39,679 bases of DNA. Origin: Bacteroidota bacterium (lineage in GTDB: Bacteria; Bacteroidota; Bacteroidia; UKL13-3). The stretch is from assembly GCA_947507965.1 (NCBI GenBank), contig CANNQU010000028.1:1-39679 (forward strand). The letters are read 5' to 3'. Below the pieces are notes generated by a model. The model was not told the origin of the DNA, did no database searches, and saw nothing but the letters and a program-made list of their open reading frames with translations. How positions within the stretch are numbered: the first letter of the stretch is position 1; the number at the start of each line of letters is the position of its first letter. Positions 11,398 to 20,306 of the stretch are shown piece by piece. The translations under genes and the position numbers were made by a program.

Positions 11398-11539
11398 GGC
11401 TTCCCTGTAAATAATATCGTTTGCAAATTAAAGAGATGTTTCGAGAAAAGATTCAAGAAAGAATTTTTATTTCATTCCGCTCCACCTCGGCATCCTAGTT
11501 TTATAATTCAATAAATCGCCGCAATGCAATTTTTTTTTC

Positions 11540-11547
11540 TATCTTTG
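11540..11547 (+). promoter_or_regulatory. -7 box of the SRP RNA promoter
   Basis: TATCTTTG fits the Bacteroidota sigma-A -7 consensus TAnnTTTG exactly and lies six bases before the first paired base of the SRP RNA, as expected for its start site. No clear -33 TTG element is visible upstream. Confidence 0.65.
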
Positions 11548-11552
11548 TGCCG

Positions 11553-11637
11553 GGTCCGATACGACCAGCTCCTTACGAACTCCCCCAGGGTAGGAATACA
11601 GCAAGGGTAGTAGGTTGTAGCGGTGCGATATTGGACC
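11553..11637 (+). ncRNA. ffs: Signal recognition particle RNA, small bacterial type
   Basis: The ends GGTCCGATA and TATTGGACC pair over nine positions with one G-U wobble. The apical part carries the SRP Alu-less helix 8 signature: a run of C, then AGGGTAGGAATACAGCAAGGGTA, which holds the GGAA-type tetraloop and the asymmetric A-rich internal loop bound by Ffh. The flanking TTACGAACT and GGTTGTAGCGGTGCG blocks are typical of the Bacteroidota form. The RNA targets ribosomes making membrane proteins to FtsY/SecYEG. A T5 run follows directly and may serve as terminator. Ends are approximate by a few bases. Confidence 0.92.
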
Positions 11638-11667
11638 TTTTTAATTTAATAAACTTTGCAGTCGCAA

Positions 11668-12396
11668 ATGGTTTTCAAATTCACTCATTTTCTATTTCAT
11701 AAAATTTACTGGCTTTACCGGTTTTTATATTTTATTTTTAAACACCGGCAAGACCGGCAGGAAATTAAACTGATGAAAAGCTATGCCAATAAAGGAGATA
11801 CGATTATTGATGTGGGGGCTAATATTGGCTTTTATGCGCAACTGTTTTCCCGTTGGGTAGGCCCCAATGGTAAAGTTTACTGTTTTGAACCCGATACCAA
11901 TAACTACCATCGCCTGCTTCAAACCACCCAAAATCTAAATAATGTACGCACCAAAAATGCAGCGGCAAGCAATACCACCGGCCAATTGGAGTTTTATACT
12001 TCGCCCGACAAAAATGTGGATCATCGGGCCTATGCCCCCGATACCTTTGCAACAAAATATACGGTTGATTGTGTTCGTATCGATGAGTTTTTAGGCCCTT
12101 CAACGAAAGTTAATATCCTAAAGGTTGATGTGCAGGGTTTCGAAATGCAGGTGTATAAGGGATTAGAGAAGATATTGGCAGCCAACCCGGAGATGAAAAT
12201 ATTTTCCGAGTTCTGGCCTTATGGCCTGCAAAAAGCCGGGTCGTCGAAAGAAGAATATTTCAAGTTTTTTACCGAGAAAGGGTTTACGATATACTTACTA
12301 AAAGATAATAAAGAAACCATAATTACGGAAGCCTCACTAAAGGATTTCCCAATATCAGAAGGCGAATATTTCAATGTGTTTATGTCGCAAATTTAG
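11668..12396 (+). CDS. FkbM family SAM-dependent methyltransferase
   Basis: The 242-residue product has a Rossmann-type methyltransferase core: motif I IDVGANIGFYAQ for S-adenosylmethionine, the acidic YCFEPD motif, NAAAS, and the family-specific LKVDVQGFEMQVYKGLE. The N-terminus is basic and hydrophobic (FLFHKIYWLYRFLYFIFKHR) and may be a membrane anchor. FkbM-type enzymes O-methylate sugars or polyketide-like small molecules; the substrate here is unknown. I chose ATG at 11668 over an in-frame TTG at 11656 because that TTG lies inside a promoter-like TA-AAC-TTTG element just after the SRP RNA. If that element is used the mRNA would be almost leaderless. The gene stands alone, with no sugar cluster around it. 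Confidence 0.85.
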   Translation: MVFKFTHFLFHKIYWLYRFLYFIFKHRQDRQEIKLMKSYANKGDTIIDVGANIGFYAQLFSRWVGPNGKVYCFEPDTNNYHRLLQTTQNLNNVRTKNAAASNTTGQLEFYTSPDKNVDHRAYAPDTFATKYTVDCVRIDEFLGPSTKVNILKVDVQGFEMQVYKGLEKILAANPEMKIFSEFWPYGLQKAGSSKEEYFKFFTEKGFTIYLLKDNKETIITEASLKDFPISEGEYFNVFMSQI

Positions 12397-12593
12397 GGAT
12401 ACTAAAAACAATTACTTGCCTGCCACGAAAGGTGTTTTATCTTAAGTATCTCGAAGAAGCCTGAACACGGTAATTTATATTGAAATTGATCATTTTGTTC
12501 TCATGCCGTTCTTACCCTTGCTCATTTGATTGCAGCTTCAAATCTCCAAAGACATGGCTAGGATCCCTCTTTATTTATAACCTTCCAAATACT
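12397..12593. other. Intergenic region before map, nothing identified
   Basis: About 200 bases between the FkbM gene and the map promoter. I see no convincing short gene, hairpin with T run, or repeat in it. Confidence 0.5.
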
Positions 12594-12601
12594 TATCTTT
12601 G
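12594..12601 (+). promoter_or_regulatory. -7 box of map
   Basis: TATCTTTG is an exact TAnnTTTG match, eight bases before the ATG of the methionine aminopeptidase gene. A start site 6-7 bases downstream would give an almost leaderless mRNA. Confidence 0.6.
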
Positions 12602-12609
12602 CAATCATT

Positions 12610-13404
12610 ATGGCCTACGAGAGTATAAAGAAAATTGTTATCAAAACCCCCGAGCAAATTGAAGGGATTCGTAAGAGTGGAACCTTGGCAGCTGCAACAC
12701 TTGCATACCTGAAGCCATTGGTAGTGCCGGGAGTGACCACGATGTTTTTGGATAAGAAATGCAAGGAGTTTGTGCTCGATCATCATGCCTTACCGGCCAC
12801 ATTATATTATAAATCCTTCCCTGCTTCATGCTGCACCAGTGTGAACGATGTGGTGTGTCATGGAGTGCCAAATAACACCACCATATTACGAGAAGGTGAT
12901 ATCTTGAATATCGATGTCACCACCATCTATAACGGATATTTCGGCGATACATGTGCGATGTTTAAGGTAGGAGAAATTAGTGACTACGCCAGCAGTTTGT
13001 TGAAAACAGCAAAGACCTGTTTGGATGAAGGAGTACTGCAATGCTATAGCGGAAATAAATTAAGTAATATAGGAAAAGCTATTGAAAAATATGCTCGTAG
13101 TCAGGGGTGTAGTGTTGTATTCGAATTTTGTGGCCATGGCGTCGGACTAAGTTTTCATGAAGAGCCGGAGGTGAGCCATAATAGTGAAACACATCGCGAC
13201 GCCATACTTAAACCAGGCATGGTGTTTACGATAGAACCCATGATCAACGCGGGTAAAGCTCGTACTAAAGTAGATAAATGGGATCAGTGGACAGCACGCA
13301 CCATCGATGGCAAACTATCGGCACAATACGAGCACACCATTTGTATTACCGAATTGGGTCATGAATTATTAACCGGCGATATGGAAAAGCTGGTGGAGTT
13401 TTAG
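12610..13404 (+). CDS. map: Methionine aminopeptidase, type I
   Basis: The 264 residues form a pita-bread fold metalloprotease. All five metal ligands are visible: D102 and D113 (NIDVTTIYNGYFGDT), H176 (CGHGVG), E209 (TIEPM) and E241 (YEHT); H84 (VCHG) is the conserved substrate-side histidine. It removes the initiator methionine from new proteins in the cytoplasm. There is no SH3-like zinc-binding extension and no type II insert, so it is the ordinary type Ia form. The ATG is preceded closely by a consensus -7 box. In many bacteria map sits in the ribosomal-protein operon. Here it is isolated, so a second copy elsewhere in the genome is possible. Confidence 0.95.
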   Translation: MAYESIKKIVIKTPEQIEGIRKSGTLAAATLAYLKPLVVPGVTTMFLDKKCKEFVLDHHALPATLYYKSFPASCCTSVNDVVCHGVPNNTTILREGDILNIDVTTIYNGYFGDTCAMFKVGEISDYASSLLKTAKTCLDEGVLQCYSGNKLSNIGKAIEKYARSQGCSVVFEFCGHGVGLSFHEEPEVSHNSETHRDAILKPGMVFTIEPMINAGKARTKVDKWDQWTARTIDGKLSAQYEHTICITELGHELLTGDMEKLVEF

Positions 13405-13559
13405 GTACTTCATTCCTCAGTCATAGGTCGAATTACCCAAATAAACTTCGCATTTCGTTGCGATTTGCCACAGAAGAATTAGGATTCACCATTCCCGAAT
13501 ATCCCCACTCTATCCCAACAACTTTTTCTTACCTTCGCGCCCACTCAAAAAAATTGCCC

Positions 13560-15854
13560 ATGAAATGGAATACGCTGCTTTTTATAGCATGCATTTTTTT
13601 TACACCATCACTTTTCTCACAAACTGGTGAACTACGTGGTTTCTTATATGATAACGAAAATGGTGAAACGTTGTCTTTCACAAATGTTATTCTAAAAGAG
13701 AAAAAGCAAAATACACAGACAGATCTTAACGGGTTGTATAACTTCAATAACTTACCGGTAGGTAACTATACCATTTTGGTTTATGCTTTAGGATATGACT
13801 CGGCTTTTGAATCGGTAGAAATTAAGTCAGGGAAAATTACCGCCAAAAATATTTATATGAATGCAAAAGCCGTAGAGCTTAGCGATGTGGAAATAAACGC
13901 CGATAAACAACGAAAAAAAACGGATACCCGGGTATCGGTTACTAAAATTACGACTAAAGAGCTAAAACTACTGCCCACGGTAGCTGGAGAGCCCGACTTA
14001 GCGCAGTACTTACAAGTGCTTCCCGGCGTCGTTTTTACCGGCGATCAAGGGGGGCAATTATATATTCGCGGTGGCTCGCCCGTACAAAATAAAGTGATGC
14101 TCGACGGCATGATTATTTATAACCCATTCCACTCCATTGGGTTGTTCTCCGTTTTTGAAAGCGATATCATAAAAAATGTTGATGTTTATTCGGCGGGGTT
14201 TAATGCACAATATGGAGGCCGTGTTTCGGCGGTTATCGATGTCGCTTCCAGAGACGGCAACAAGAAGAAACTGGCAGGGAAAGTAGGCGTGAATACCTTC
14301 TCCTCTAAAATAATTTTAGAAGGGCCATTAAAAAAATTCAAAGAAAACAGCACCTCCAGCTCTTTCTTGGCTTCGTATAAAAATTCGTATCTCGATAAAT
14401 CATCGCCTTTGTTTTATCCGTATATCAAAGCTACCTTGCCTTACAAGTTTCAGGATGCCTATGGCAAAATAGCCGTAAACACTGATAACGGAAGCAAACT
14501 CAATTTCTTTGGATTTTCTTTTAACGATGCCGTAAACTATCCTAACTCCACAGCGTACCAATGGAACTCGACTGGGTTTGGTTCCAATTTCTTGTTGGTG
14601 CCCGATGGGTCGCCAACGGTGGTGAGTGGTGTTTTTGCCTATTCGCAATATGGCGTAAAACAAACCGAAAAAGACAGCAAACCACGATCGAGCACCATCA
14701 GTAATTTTAATACCGCATTAAATTTCACCTCATACAACGATAAGAATGAATGGAAATACGGAGTGGAAATTAATGGTATTAGCACCGACTTTCAAATTTA
14801 TAACGATGCCAATCGCAGGATTAACGAACAGCAATACACCATGGAATTATGTGGCTTTGTAAAATATAAATATGTTTCCGACAGAATCGTCATAGAACCT
14901 GGATTACGAGTGATGCGATATTCTTCTCTGGCTACTCAAACCTTAGAACCTCGCTTTGCCATGAAGTATAATTTTAGCCCTCGTCTTCGGTTTAAAGGGA
15001 GCGCCGGTATCTACTCACAAAATTTAATGAGTGCCGTAAGCGATAAAGATGTTGTGAATTTATTCTACGGTTTCTTGTCGGGACCCGATGATGTGCCTAG
15101 AACTTTCGATGGAAAAACGGTAAAAAGTGCCTTGCAAAAAGCACGACATGCAGTGGTAGGATTAGAGATTGATGTGAATGAACATGCCGATATTAATATC
15201 GAAGGATTTGTGAAACATTTCGATCAAATAACCAATGTAAATCGGGATAAGATTTTTGATGATAACGACTTGAATGCCGGACGGCCCGCCAATCAACGCA
15301 TCGATTATATCGTAGAAAATGGCAATGCCAGTGGATTTGATGTAACCTATAAATACGATTCTAAGCATTTATATCTGTGGCTTGTTTACAGCTATGTTAA
15401 CGTGTGGCGTTTCGATGGCATACGAAAATATTTACCTCATTTCGATAGAAGACATACCGTAAATTTAGTTGGATCGTATAAATTTGGTAAGAAAATAAAA
15501 CAGGATATTAATGCCCGCTGGAGTTTAGGTTCCGGTTTCCCTTTTACTGAAACGCAGGGCTTTTTCGAATATTTGCCATTTATTGATGGGGTGAATAGCG
15601 ATTACACCCATACCAACGGACAATTAGGAATTATCTATGCCGATTTAAATTTAGGACGACTGCCTTGGTTTCATCGTATGGATATTTCGTATCAAATGAG
15701 TTTGAAATTCGAAAGCAAGAACGAGATGCACATCACCGCCGGTGTTACCAATATTTACAATCGCGAGAATATATTTTACTTCGACCGCGTGAATTACAAA
15801 CGCGTAAACCAGCTTCCCATATTGCCATCTATCGGCATCACCTACCAGTTTTAG
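13560..15854 (+). CDS. TonB-dependent outer-membrane receptor with CarboxypepD_reg-like N-terminus
   Basis: I chose ATG at 13560, giving 764 residues, because it starts a clear signal peptide (MKWNTLLFIACIFFTPSLFS-Q). A longer in-frame TTG start at 13458 would only add a non-hydrophobic leader. After the signal come a carboxypeptidase-regulatory-like beta-sandwich (GELRGFLYDNENGETL... to YALGYDS), the plug domain (QYLQVLPGVVFTGDQGGQLYIRGGSP, MLDGMIIYNP, VDVYSAGFNAQYGGRVSAVIDV) and a 22-strand-type barrel ending in ITYQF with the terminal aromatic residue. It should import a ligand across the outer membrane using TonB energy. No SusD partner is adjacent, so glycan uptake is not implied; the ligand is unknown. 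A TACCTTCG near-consensus -7 box lies at 13530-13537. Confidence 0.9.
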   Translation: MKWNTLLFIACIFFTPSLFSQTGELRGFLYDNENGETLSFTNVILKEKKQNTQTDLNGLYNFNNLPVGNYTILVYALGYDSAFESVEIKSGKITAKNIYMNAKAVELSDVEINADKQRKKTDTRVSVTKITTKELKLLPTVAGEPDLAQYLQVLPGVVFTGDQGGQLYIRGGSPVQNKVMLDGMIIYNPFHSIGLFSVFESDIIKNVDVYSAGFNAQYGGRVSAVIDVASRDGNKKKLAGKVGVNTFSSKIILEGPLKKFKENSTSSSFLASYKNSYLDKSSPLFYPYIKATLPYKFQDAYGKIAVNTDNGSKLNFFGFSFNDAVNYPNSTAYQWNSTGFGSNFLLVPDGSPTVVSGVFAYSQYGVKQTEKDSKPRSSTISNFNTALNFTSYNDKNEWKYGVEINGISTDFQIYNDANRRINEQQYTMELCGFVKYKYVSDRIVIEPGLRVMRYSSLATQTLEPRFAMKYNFSPRLRFKGSAGIYSQNLMSAVSDKDVVNLFYGFLSGPDDVPRTFDGKTVKSALQKARHAVVGLEIDVNEHADINIEGFVKHFDQITNVNRDKIFDDNDLNAGRPANQRIDYIVENGNASGFDVTYKYDSKHLYLWLVYSYVNVWRFDGIRKYLPHFDRRHTVNLVGSYKFGKKIKQDINARWSLGSGFPFTETQGFFEYLPFIDGVNSDYTHTNGQLGIIYADLNLGRLPWFHRMDISYQMSLKFESKNEMHITAGVTNIYNRENIFYFDRVNYKRVNQLPILPSIGITYQF

Positions 15855-16028
15855 AATAAGTAACTGTTTTTCCAATCCGCTTTTTTTCTTCGTCATGCTA
15901 GAATTTCGAGTTCTAATATTAGACGAAGTTTGTGAGAATTAATTAATTTTTAATTGCTGAAATTAAGTTAATTTTACTCCTGCTTAGCATGCTTGCTAAA
16001 AATTTTTGGCTATTTAATAATTTATATC

Positions 16029-16517
16029 ATGGCACAAAAAAAACTCAAATTAATTATTTTACTTTTATTAGGATGGTCATCGGCAGTGTATTCGCAAGAA
16101 TCGATAGTAACCTCCGGTGGTATTGCCTCCGGTAGCGGAGGCACGGTAAGCTATTCGTTAGGGCAGGTGGTTTATAGCACTTCTATTGGAGCCAATGGCT
16201 CGGTGGCACAAGGGGTGCAGCAGCCGTATGAAATTTCGGTAGTCGTTGGAGTTGAATCCTACCCGGATATTAAGCTAATCACCTCTGTTTACCCTAACCC
16301 AACGACTCATTTTTTAACGTTGGAGGTTAAAGGTTTCAATGCTCAAAGCATATCCTATACACTCTATGCGATGGATGGGAAATTAATAGCAAGTGAGCTA
16401 TTGGCAAGCAACGAAACAACGATTTCCATGTTACACTATGCTAGCGCCACGTATTTACTAACTATTTACGATGGCAATATAGAAATAAAGACATTCAAGA
16501 TTATTAAAACACGATAA
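16029..16517 (+). CDS. Small secreted protein with T9SS type A sorting domain
   Basis: A 162-residue protein starting with a signal peptide (KLIILLLLGWSSAVYS-Q). A Gly/Ser-rich mature N-terminus follows (VTSGGIASGSGGTVSYSLGQVVY...QGVQQPYEI), a motif frequent at the start of short Bacteroidota T9SS proteins. The C-terminal ~75 residues form a type A sorting domain (VYPNPTTHFLTLEV...YTLYAMDGKLI...ATYLLTIYDGN...FKIIKT). The protein is thus almost only a stub plus an outer-membrane anchoring signal. It lies 11 bases before the fibre gene, so the two are probably co-transcribed and may act together at the cell surface. I chose ATG 16029 because an in-frame TTG at 15993 would put a long extension before the signal peptide. 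Function unknown. Confidence 0.82.
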   Translation: MAQKKLKLIILLLLGWSSAVYSQESIVTSGGIASGSGGTVSYSLGQVVYSTSIGANGSVAQGVQQPYEISVVVGVESYPDIKLITSVYPNPTTHFLTLEVKGFNAQSISYTLYAMDGKLIASELLASNETTISMLHYASATYLLTIYDGNIEIKTFKIIKTR

Positions 16518-16528
16518 AAGTTTCCATC

Positions 16529-19500
16529 ATGAAAAAATTATCTATCCTTTCCTTCGTCATCTTTTTTGTTGTTCACATGTTGGCTCAAGCGCCACAAAAA
16601 ATAAGTTATCAAGCCGTAATACGCAATGCCACCAATGCTTTGGTTACCTCCAAAACAGTAGGTATGCGCATTAGTATTTTGCAAACCACCGTAACCGGAA
16701 CGGCTGTTTATGTTGAAACACAAACCCCTACGACCAATGCCAATGGCTTAGTAAGCTTGGAGATAGGCTCAGGCACCATTATTACAGGCACCTTTGCAGG
16801 AATCAACTGGCTCAATGGCCCTTATTTTATTAAAACCGAAACCGACCTCAATGGAGGAGCGAGTTACACGATAACCGGTACAAGCCCGTTATTAAGTGTG
16901 CCTTATGCCTTAAATGCAGCTACAGCGGCAAGCGCTTTGCCATCGGGTGTAGCAGGGGGCGACCTTTCAGCAACGTATCCAAATCCTGTCATTGCAACGA
17001 GTGCGGTTACTACCATTAAACTGGCGGATGCGAATGTTACTTCTTCTAAGCTTGCCGATAATGCCGTAACCACAACAAAAATTTTAGATGCCAATGTAAC
17101 GACCTCGAAAATAGCGGATGCGAATGTTACCGATGCGAAGATTGCCACGGTGAGTGGAACAAAAGTTACCGGCAATATTTCCGGCAATGCAGCAACGGCC
17201 ACATCCATAACTGGAGGAAGTGTCGGGCAAGTTCATTATCAATCGGCCGCTAACACTACAGCTTTTTTGGGTGTTGGCACCTCTGGGCAAATACTGCAAT
17301 CGAATGGTGCCGCGGCTCCTGGCTGGGTTACCCCAAGCCCAAATGGGGCTAGTTCTGTAGGGGCAATCAGTGGCTCGTCCAACGCCAACGGTGCCACCAT
17401 TAGTGCTGGTGTTTTAAATTTAGCCCCTGCCGATGCTACCAATGGGGGCGTACTCACGGCAGGAGCGCAAACGATTGCAGGAGCTAAAACATTTAGTGCC
17501 GATGCCGTAATACATTCGGTTACGGTAGGTTTGGGTGCTGGTGCGGTTTCTTCCAATACCGTATTAGGCTACCAGTCGATGCAAGCCAATACTACTGGAT
17601 ACGGTAATATTGCCAATGGCTATCAGTCGCTCTTTTCCAATACTACTGGAAGTGCCAATATAGCCACCGGTTACCGAGCACTTTATAATAATACCAGTGG
17701 CAATGCAAATACCGCTTATGGCTATCAAACACTTTATTCGAATACCTCGGGGGCTAATAATTTTGCGATGGGTTATCAGGCACTATATTCCAATACGGCC
17801 GGTTATAGCAATACGGCAAATGGTTATTTTTCGCTCACCAACAATACCACAGGGTATAATAATACAGCACATGGATTCGGATCGCTTTCGGCCAATACGA
17901 GTGGTTATGCAAATACGGCCATTGGCATGAATGCCCTGGCATCGAATTCCACAGGGAACTCTAATATCGCCAATGGTTATTATGCACTCTACGGCAATAG
18001 CACCGGAGTTAATAATGTGGCCAATGGATATCAATCACTTTTCTCCAATAATATCGGAGGTAATAATGTAGCGAATGGATATCAAACCTTATATTTTAAT
18101 ACCGCGGGCAGCAATAATACGGCCAACGGTTATAGAGCATTGTATGTAAACACCACTGGAAGTAATAATACGGCCAATGGAAAATATGCGCTAGGGTCCA
18201 ATTCGACGGGATATGAAAATACCGCGAATGGAGAGGGCTCGTTATTCCAAAATACGACCGGGTACTACAATACAGCCAATGGCAATAGTTCTCTTTACAA
18301 CAATAGTACCGGATATCAGAATACCGCGAATGGGTATAAAGCACTTTACTTGAATAGTACAGGCCATGAAAACACTTCGGATGGTACTTTTGCTTTATAC
18401 TCTAATACAACAGGATCTTATAATACAGCCAATGGAGCCGGTGCGCTTTACAGTAATACCAGTGGCATGGAAAATACGGCTATTGGTAATGGCTCACTTT
18501 CTGCCAACACCACCGGAACGGCGAATACTACTGCTGGATCAGCTTCACTAGCCTTCAACACCACGGGATCCTATAACACCGCGCAGGGAGGCGCAGCCCT
18601 ATCACATAATACCACGGGAACAGATAATGTAGGAATTGGGTACCGGTCATTAACCACCAACACTAGCGGGAATTATAATACCGCCATCGGTAGTGGAGCA
18701 TTAAACACCAACTTAACGGGGATAAAAAATACGGCTACAGGGTATAACTCACTTTTTTCCAATACTTCCGCCTATTACAATACAGCCAATGGGAATAGTT
18801 CTCTTTACTCAAACACCACAGGGCAAAACAATACGGCAAGTGGGCACGTAGCGCTTTATTCCAATACCACCGGTACCTATAATACAGCCGATGGTAGTGG
18901 GGCATTATATTCCAACACAACGGGTGTTAGTAATACGGCCAGTGGTTTTACAGCGCTCTACTCGAACACTACAGGAAGCTATAATACAGCTATTGGTAAT
19001 GCTGCACTTTATTCCAATACCATTGGCACATATAATACTGCGAATGGCTATCAGGCGTTAGCCACAAATACAAGTGGTCACTTCGCTACCGCCATTGGTT
19101 ACCAATCGCTAAATGCCAATACTACCGGAGATGGCAATACGGCTCTTGGCTACCAGTCGTTATTTACCAGCACCACAGGAGCCAACAATACAGCTTTAGG
19201 GGGAAATTCGCTCTTCGCTAATACTACCGGTAACCAAAATACGGCAACTGGATCTTATGCACTTGCCACGAATACAACGGGCAACGAAAATACAGCTATT
19301 GGTGCTCTCTCGTTAACCTCAAATACTACAGGGAGTTACAATACTGCAACTGGGCAAAATGCGCTAATGTACAATACTACCGGAAGTTCTAATACGGCGA
19401 GCGGTTGGGGGGCATTGCACGCCAATACCAACGGTTATTCCAATACCGCCATTGGAGATAGCGCCCTGTATTTCAATACCACCGGCGACCAAAATACAGC

Positions 19501-20167
19501 CAGCGGCTTTCAGGCATTAGCCTCCAACACCACGGGTGATAATAACATGGCAACGGGCTATCATGCATTGTATTTGAATACCTCTGGAAGCGCCAATACA
19601 GCGAATGGAAATTATGCATTATCTAATGTTACTACGGGTTTTAATAATTTAGGGTTAGGTTTTGGTGCTCAGGTGCCCAATGCAGCTGCTAACAACCAGG
19701 TGCGAATTGGTGATATATATATATTGTACGCCGGAATACAAGTAGGATGGACCATTACCTCGGATAGAAGATGGAAAACAGATATCAAAAAATCGGAATT
19801 GGGATTGGATTTCATCAAGAAATTAAATCCTGTTTCGTATTACCGTACCAACGATGTAAACAAGAAAACAGAATACGGTTTTATTGCACAGGAAGTAGAA
19901 GAAACCTTGAATAATGCCGGCGCCACCAATAACGGTATTATTAGCAAAGACGATGCAGGCATGTATGGCGTACGATACAATGATTTTATTTCGCCGATGG
20001 TGAAATCTATTCAGGAATTAGATGCCTTAATTCAATCGAAAGACACCATTATTCTTGAATTGAAAAGCGAAAACACACGGCAGCAAAATCAAATTAATTT
20101 ACTTAATACGAAACTTGAAGAGGTTTTGAACAGAATGAAAAGTTTAGAATTAACACAAGGGAAATAG
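16529..20167 (+). CDS. Repeat fibre protein with C-terminal self-cleaving S74/ICE chaperone domain
   Basis: The 1212 residues start with a signal peptide (MKKLSILSFVIFFVVHMLA) and an N-terminal domain common in Bacteroidota tail-fibre-like proteins (APQKISYQAVIRNA to SVPYALNAATA). A segment of 10-11-residue repeats (KLADANVTSS type, bases ~17010-17150) follows, then 42 units of 17 residues (343-1056). The C-terminal domain is an intramolecular chaperone of endosialidase type (Peptidase_S74). Its SDRRWKTDI motif supplies the expected catalytic Ser1078 and Lys1083, five residues apart, and it ends in a coiled coil (LELKSENTRQQNQINLLNTKLEEVLNRM). In phage tail spikes this domain trimerises the fibre and then cuts itself off before the Ser. 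By analogy this gene should make a trimeric surface fibre of about 1050 mature residues. Being cellular and signal-peptide-bearing, it is unlikely to be a prophage gene. Confidence 0.85.
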   Translation: MKKLSILSFVIFFVVHMLAQAPQKISYQAVIRNATNALVTSKTVGMRISILQTTVTGTAVYVETQTPTTNANGLVSLEIGSGTIITGTFAGINWLNGPYFIKTETDLNGGASYTITGTSPLLSVPYALNAATAASALPSGVAGGDLSATYPNPVIATSAVTTIKLADANVTSSKLADNAVTTTKILDANVTTSKIADANVTDAKIATVSGTKVTGNISGNAATATSITGGSVGQVHYQSAANTTAFLGVGTSGQILQSNGAAAPGWVTPSPNGASSVGAISGSSNANGATISAGVLNLAPADATNGGVLTAGAQTIAGAKTFSADAVIHSVTVGLGAGAVSSNTVLGYQSMQANTTGYGNIANGYQSLFSNTTGSANIATGYRALYNNTSGNANTAYGYQTLYSNTSGANNFAMGYQALYSNTAGYSNTANGYFSLTNNTTGYNNTAHGFGSLSANTSGYANTAIGMNALASNSTGNSNIANGYYALYGNSTGVNNVANGYQSLFSNNIGGNNVANGYQTLYFNTAGSNNTANGYRALYVNTTGSNNTANGKYALGSNSTGYENTANGEGSLFQNTTGYYNTANGNSSLYNNSTGYQNTANGYKALYLNSTGHENTSDGTFALYSNTTGSYNTANGAGALYSNTSGMENTAIGNGSLSANTTGTANTTAGSASLAFNTTGSYNTAQGGAALSHNTTGTDNVGIGYRSLTTNTSGNYNTAIGSGALNTNLTGIKNTATGYNSLFSNTSAYYNTANGNSSLYSNTTGQNNTASGHVALYSNTTGTYNTADGSGALYSNTTGVSNTASGFTALYSNTTGSYNTAIGNAALYSNTIGTYNTANGYQALATNTSGHFATAIGYQSLNANTTGDGNTALGYQSLFTSTTGANNTALGGNSLFANTTGNQNTATGSYALATNTTGNENTAIGALSLTSNTTGSYNTATGQNALMYNTTGSSNTASGWGALHANTNGYSNTAIGDSALYFNTTGDQNTASGFQALASNTTGDNNMATGYHALYLNTSGSANTANGNYALSNVTTGFNNLGLGFGAQVPNAAANNQVRIGDIYILYAGIQVGWTITSDRRWKTDIKKSELGLDFIKKLNPVSYYRTNDVNKKTEYGFIAQEVEETLNNAGATNNGIISKDDAGMYGVRYNDFISPMVKSIQELDALIQSKDTIILELKSENTRQQNQINLLNTKLEEVLNRMKSLELTQGK
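17555..19696 (+). repeat. 42 tandem 51-bp units encoding 17-residue NTAxG-x-x-AL-x-x-NTTG repeats
   Basis: Unit 1 starts at 17555 and unit 42 at 19646, exactly 41 x 51 bases apart, so no unit has gained or lost a residue. The consensus is N-T-A-x-G-x-x-(A/S)-L-x-x-N-T-T-G-x-x. The last unit is degenerate and leads into the neck before the S74 domain. The pattern resembles the beta-roll heads of trimeric adhesins of YadA type, but with a 17-residue period. Nucleotide divergence between units is high, mostly at synonymous sites and at the x positions. Confidence 0.92.
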
Positions 20168-20214
20168 TCTTCGCGTAAATAAAAAAAATGGAATGCTGTT
20201 GTAGGCACAACTAC

Positions 20215-20238
20215 GGCAGATTTCTGCCTTATTTTGCG
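20215..20238. terminator. Weak candidate terminator between convergent genes
   Basis: GGCAG (20215-20219) and CTGCC (20224-20228) form a short hairpin with a 4-base loop, followed by a T-rich stretch. It sits in the 139-base gap between the fibre gene and the convergent ABC ATPase gene. The stem is only 5 bp, so this is tentative. Confidence 0.35.
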
Positions 20239-20306
20239 TTTGTGTCTTAGTCTTTAAACAGGATTGGTGTTTTTCCTATTGATATTCCTTGAGTGCACTG
20301 TTGAAT

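Noticed and set aside
13458-13559. Longer TTG-started N-terminus of the TonB-dependent receptor
   Set aside because: It would bury the clear signal peptide 34 residues inside the protein; ATG at 13560 fits secretion.
17555-19696. Regular 51-bp direct repeats considered as a CRISPR array or DNA-level satellite
   Set aside because: There are no constant repeats alternating with unique spacers; the pattern is a continuous protein-coding repeat.
16529-20167. Fibre gene considered as part of a prophage because of the S74 tail-fibre domain
   Set aside because: It has a Sec signal peptide and no phage structural, integrase or lysis genes nearby.
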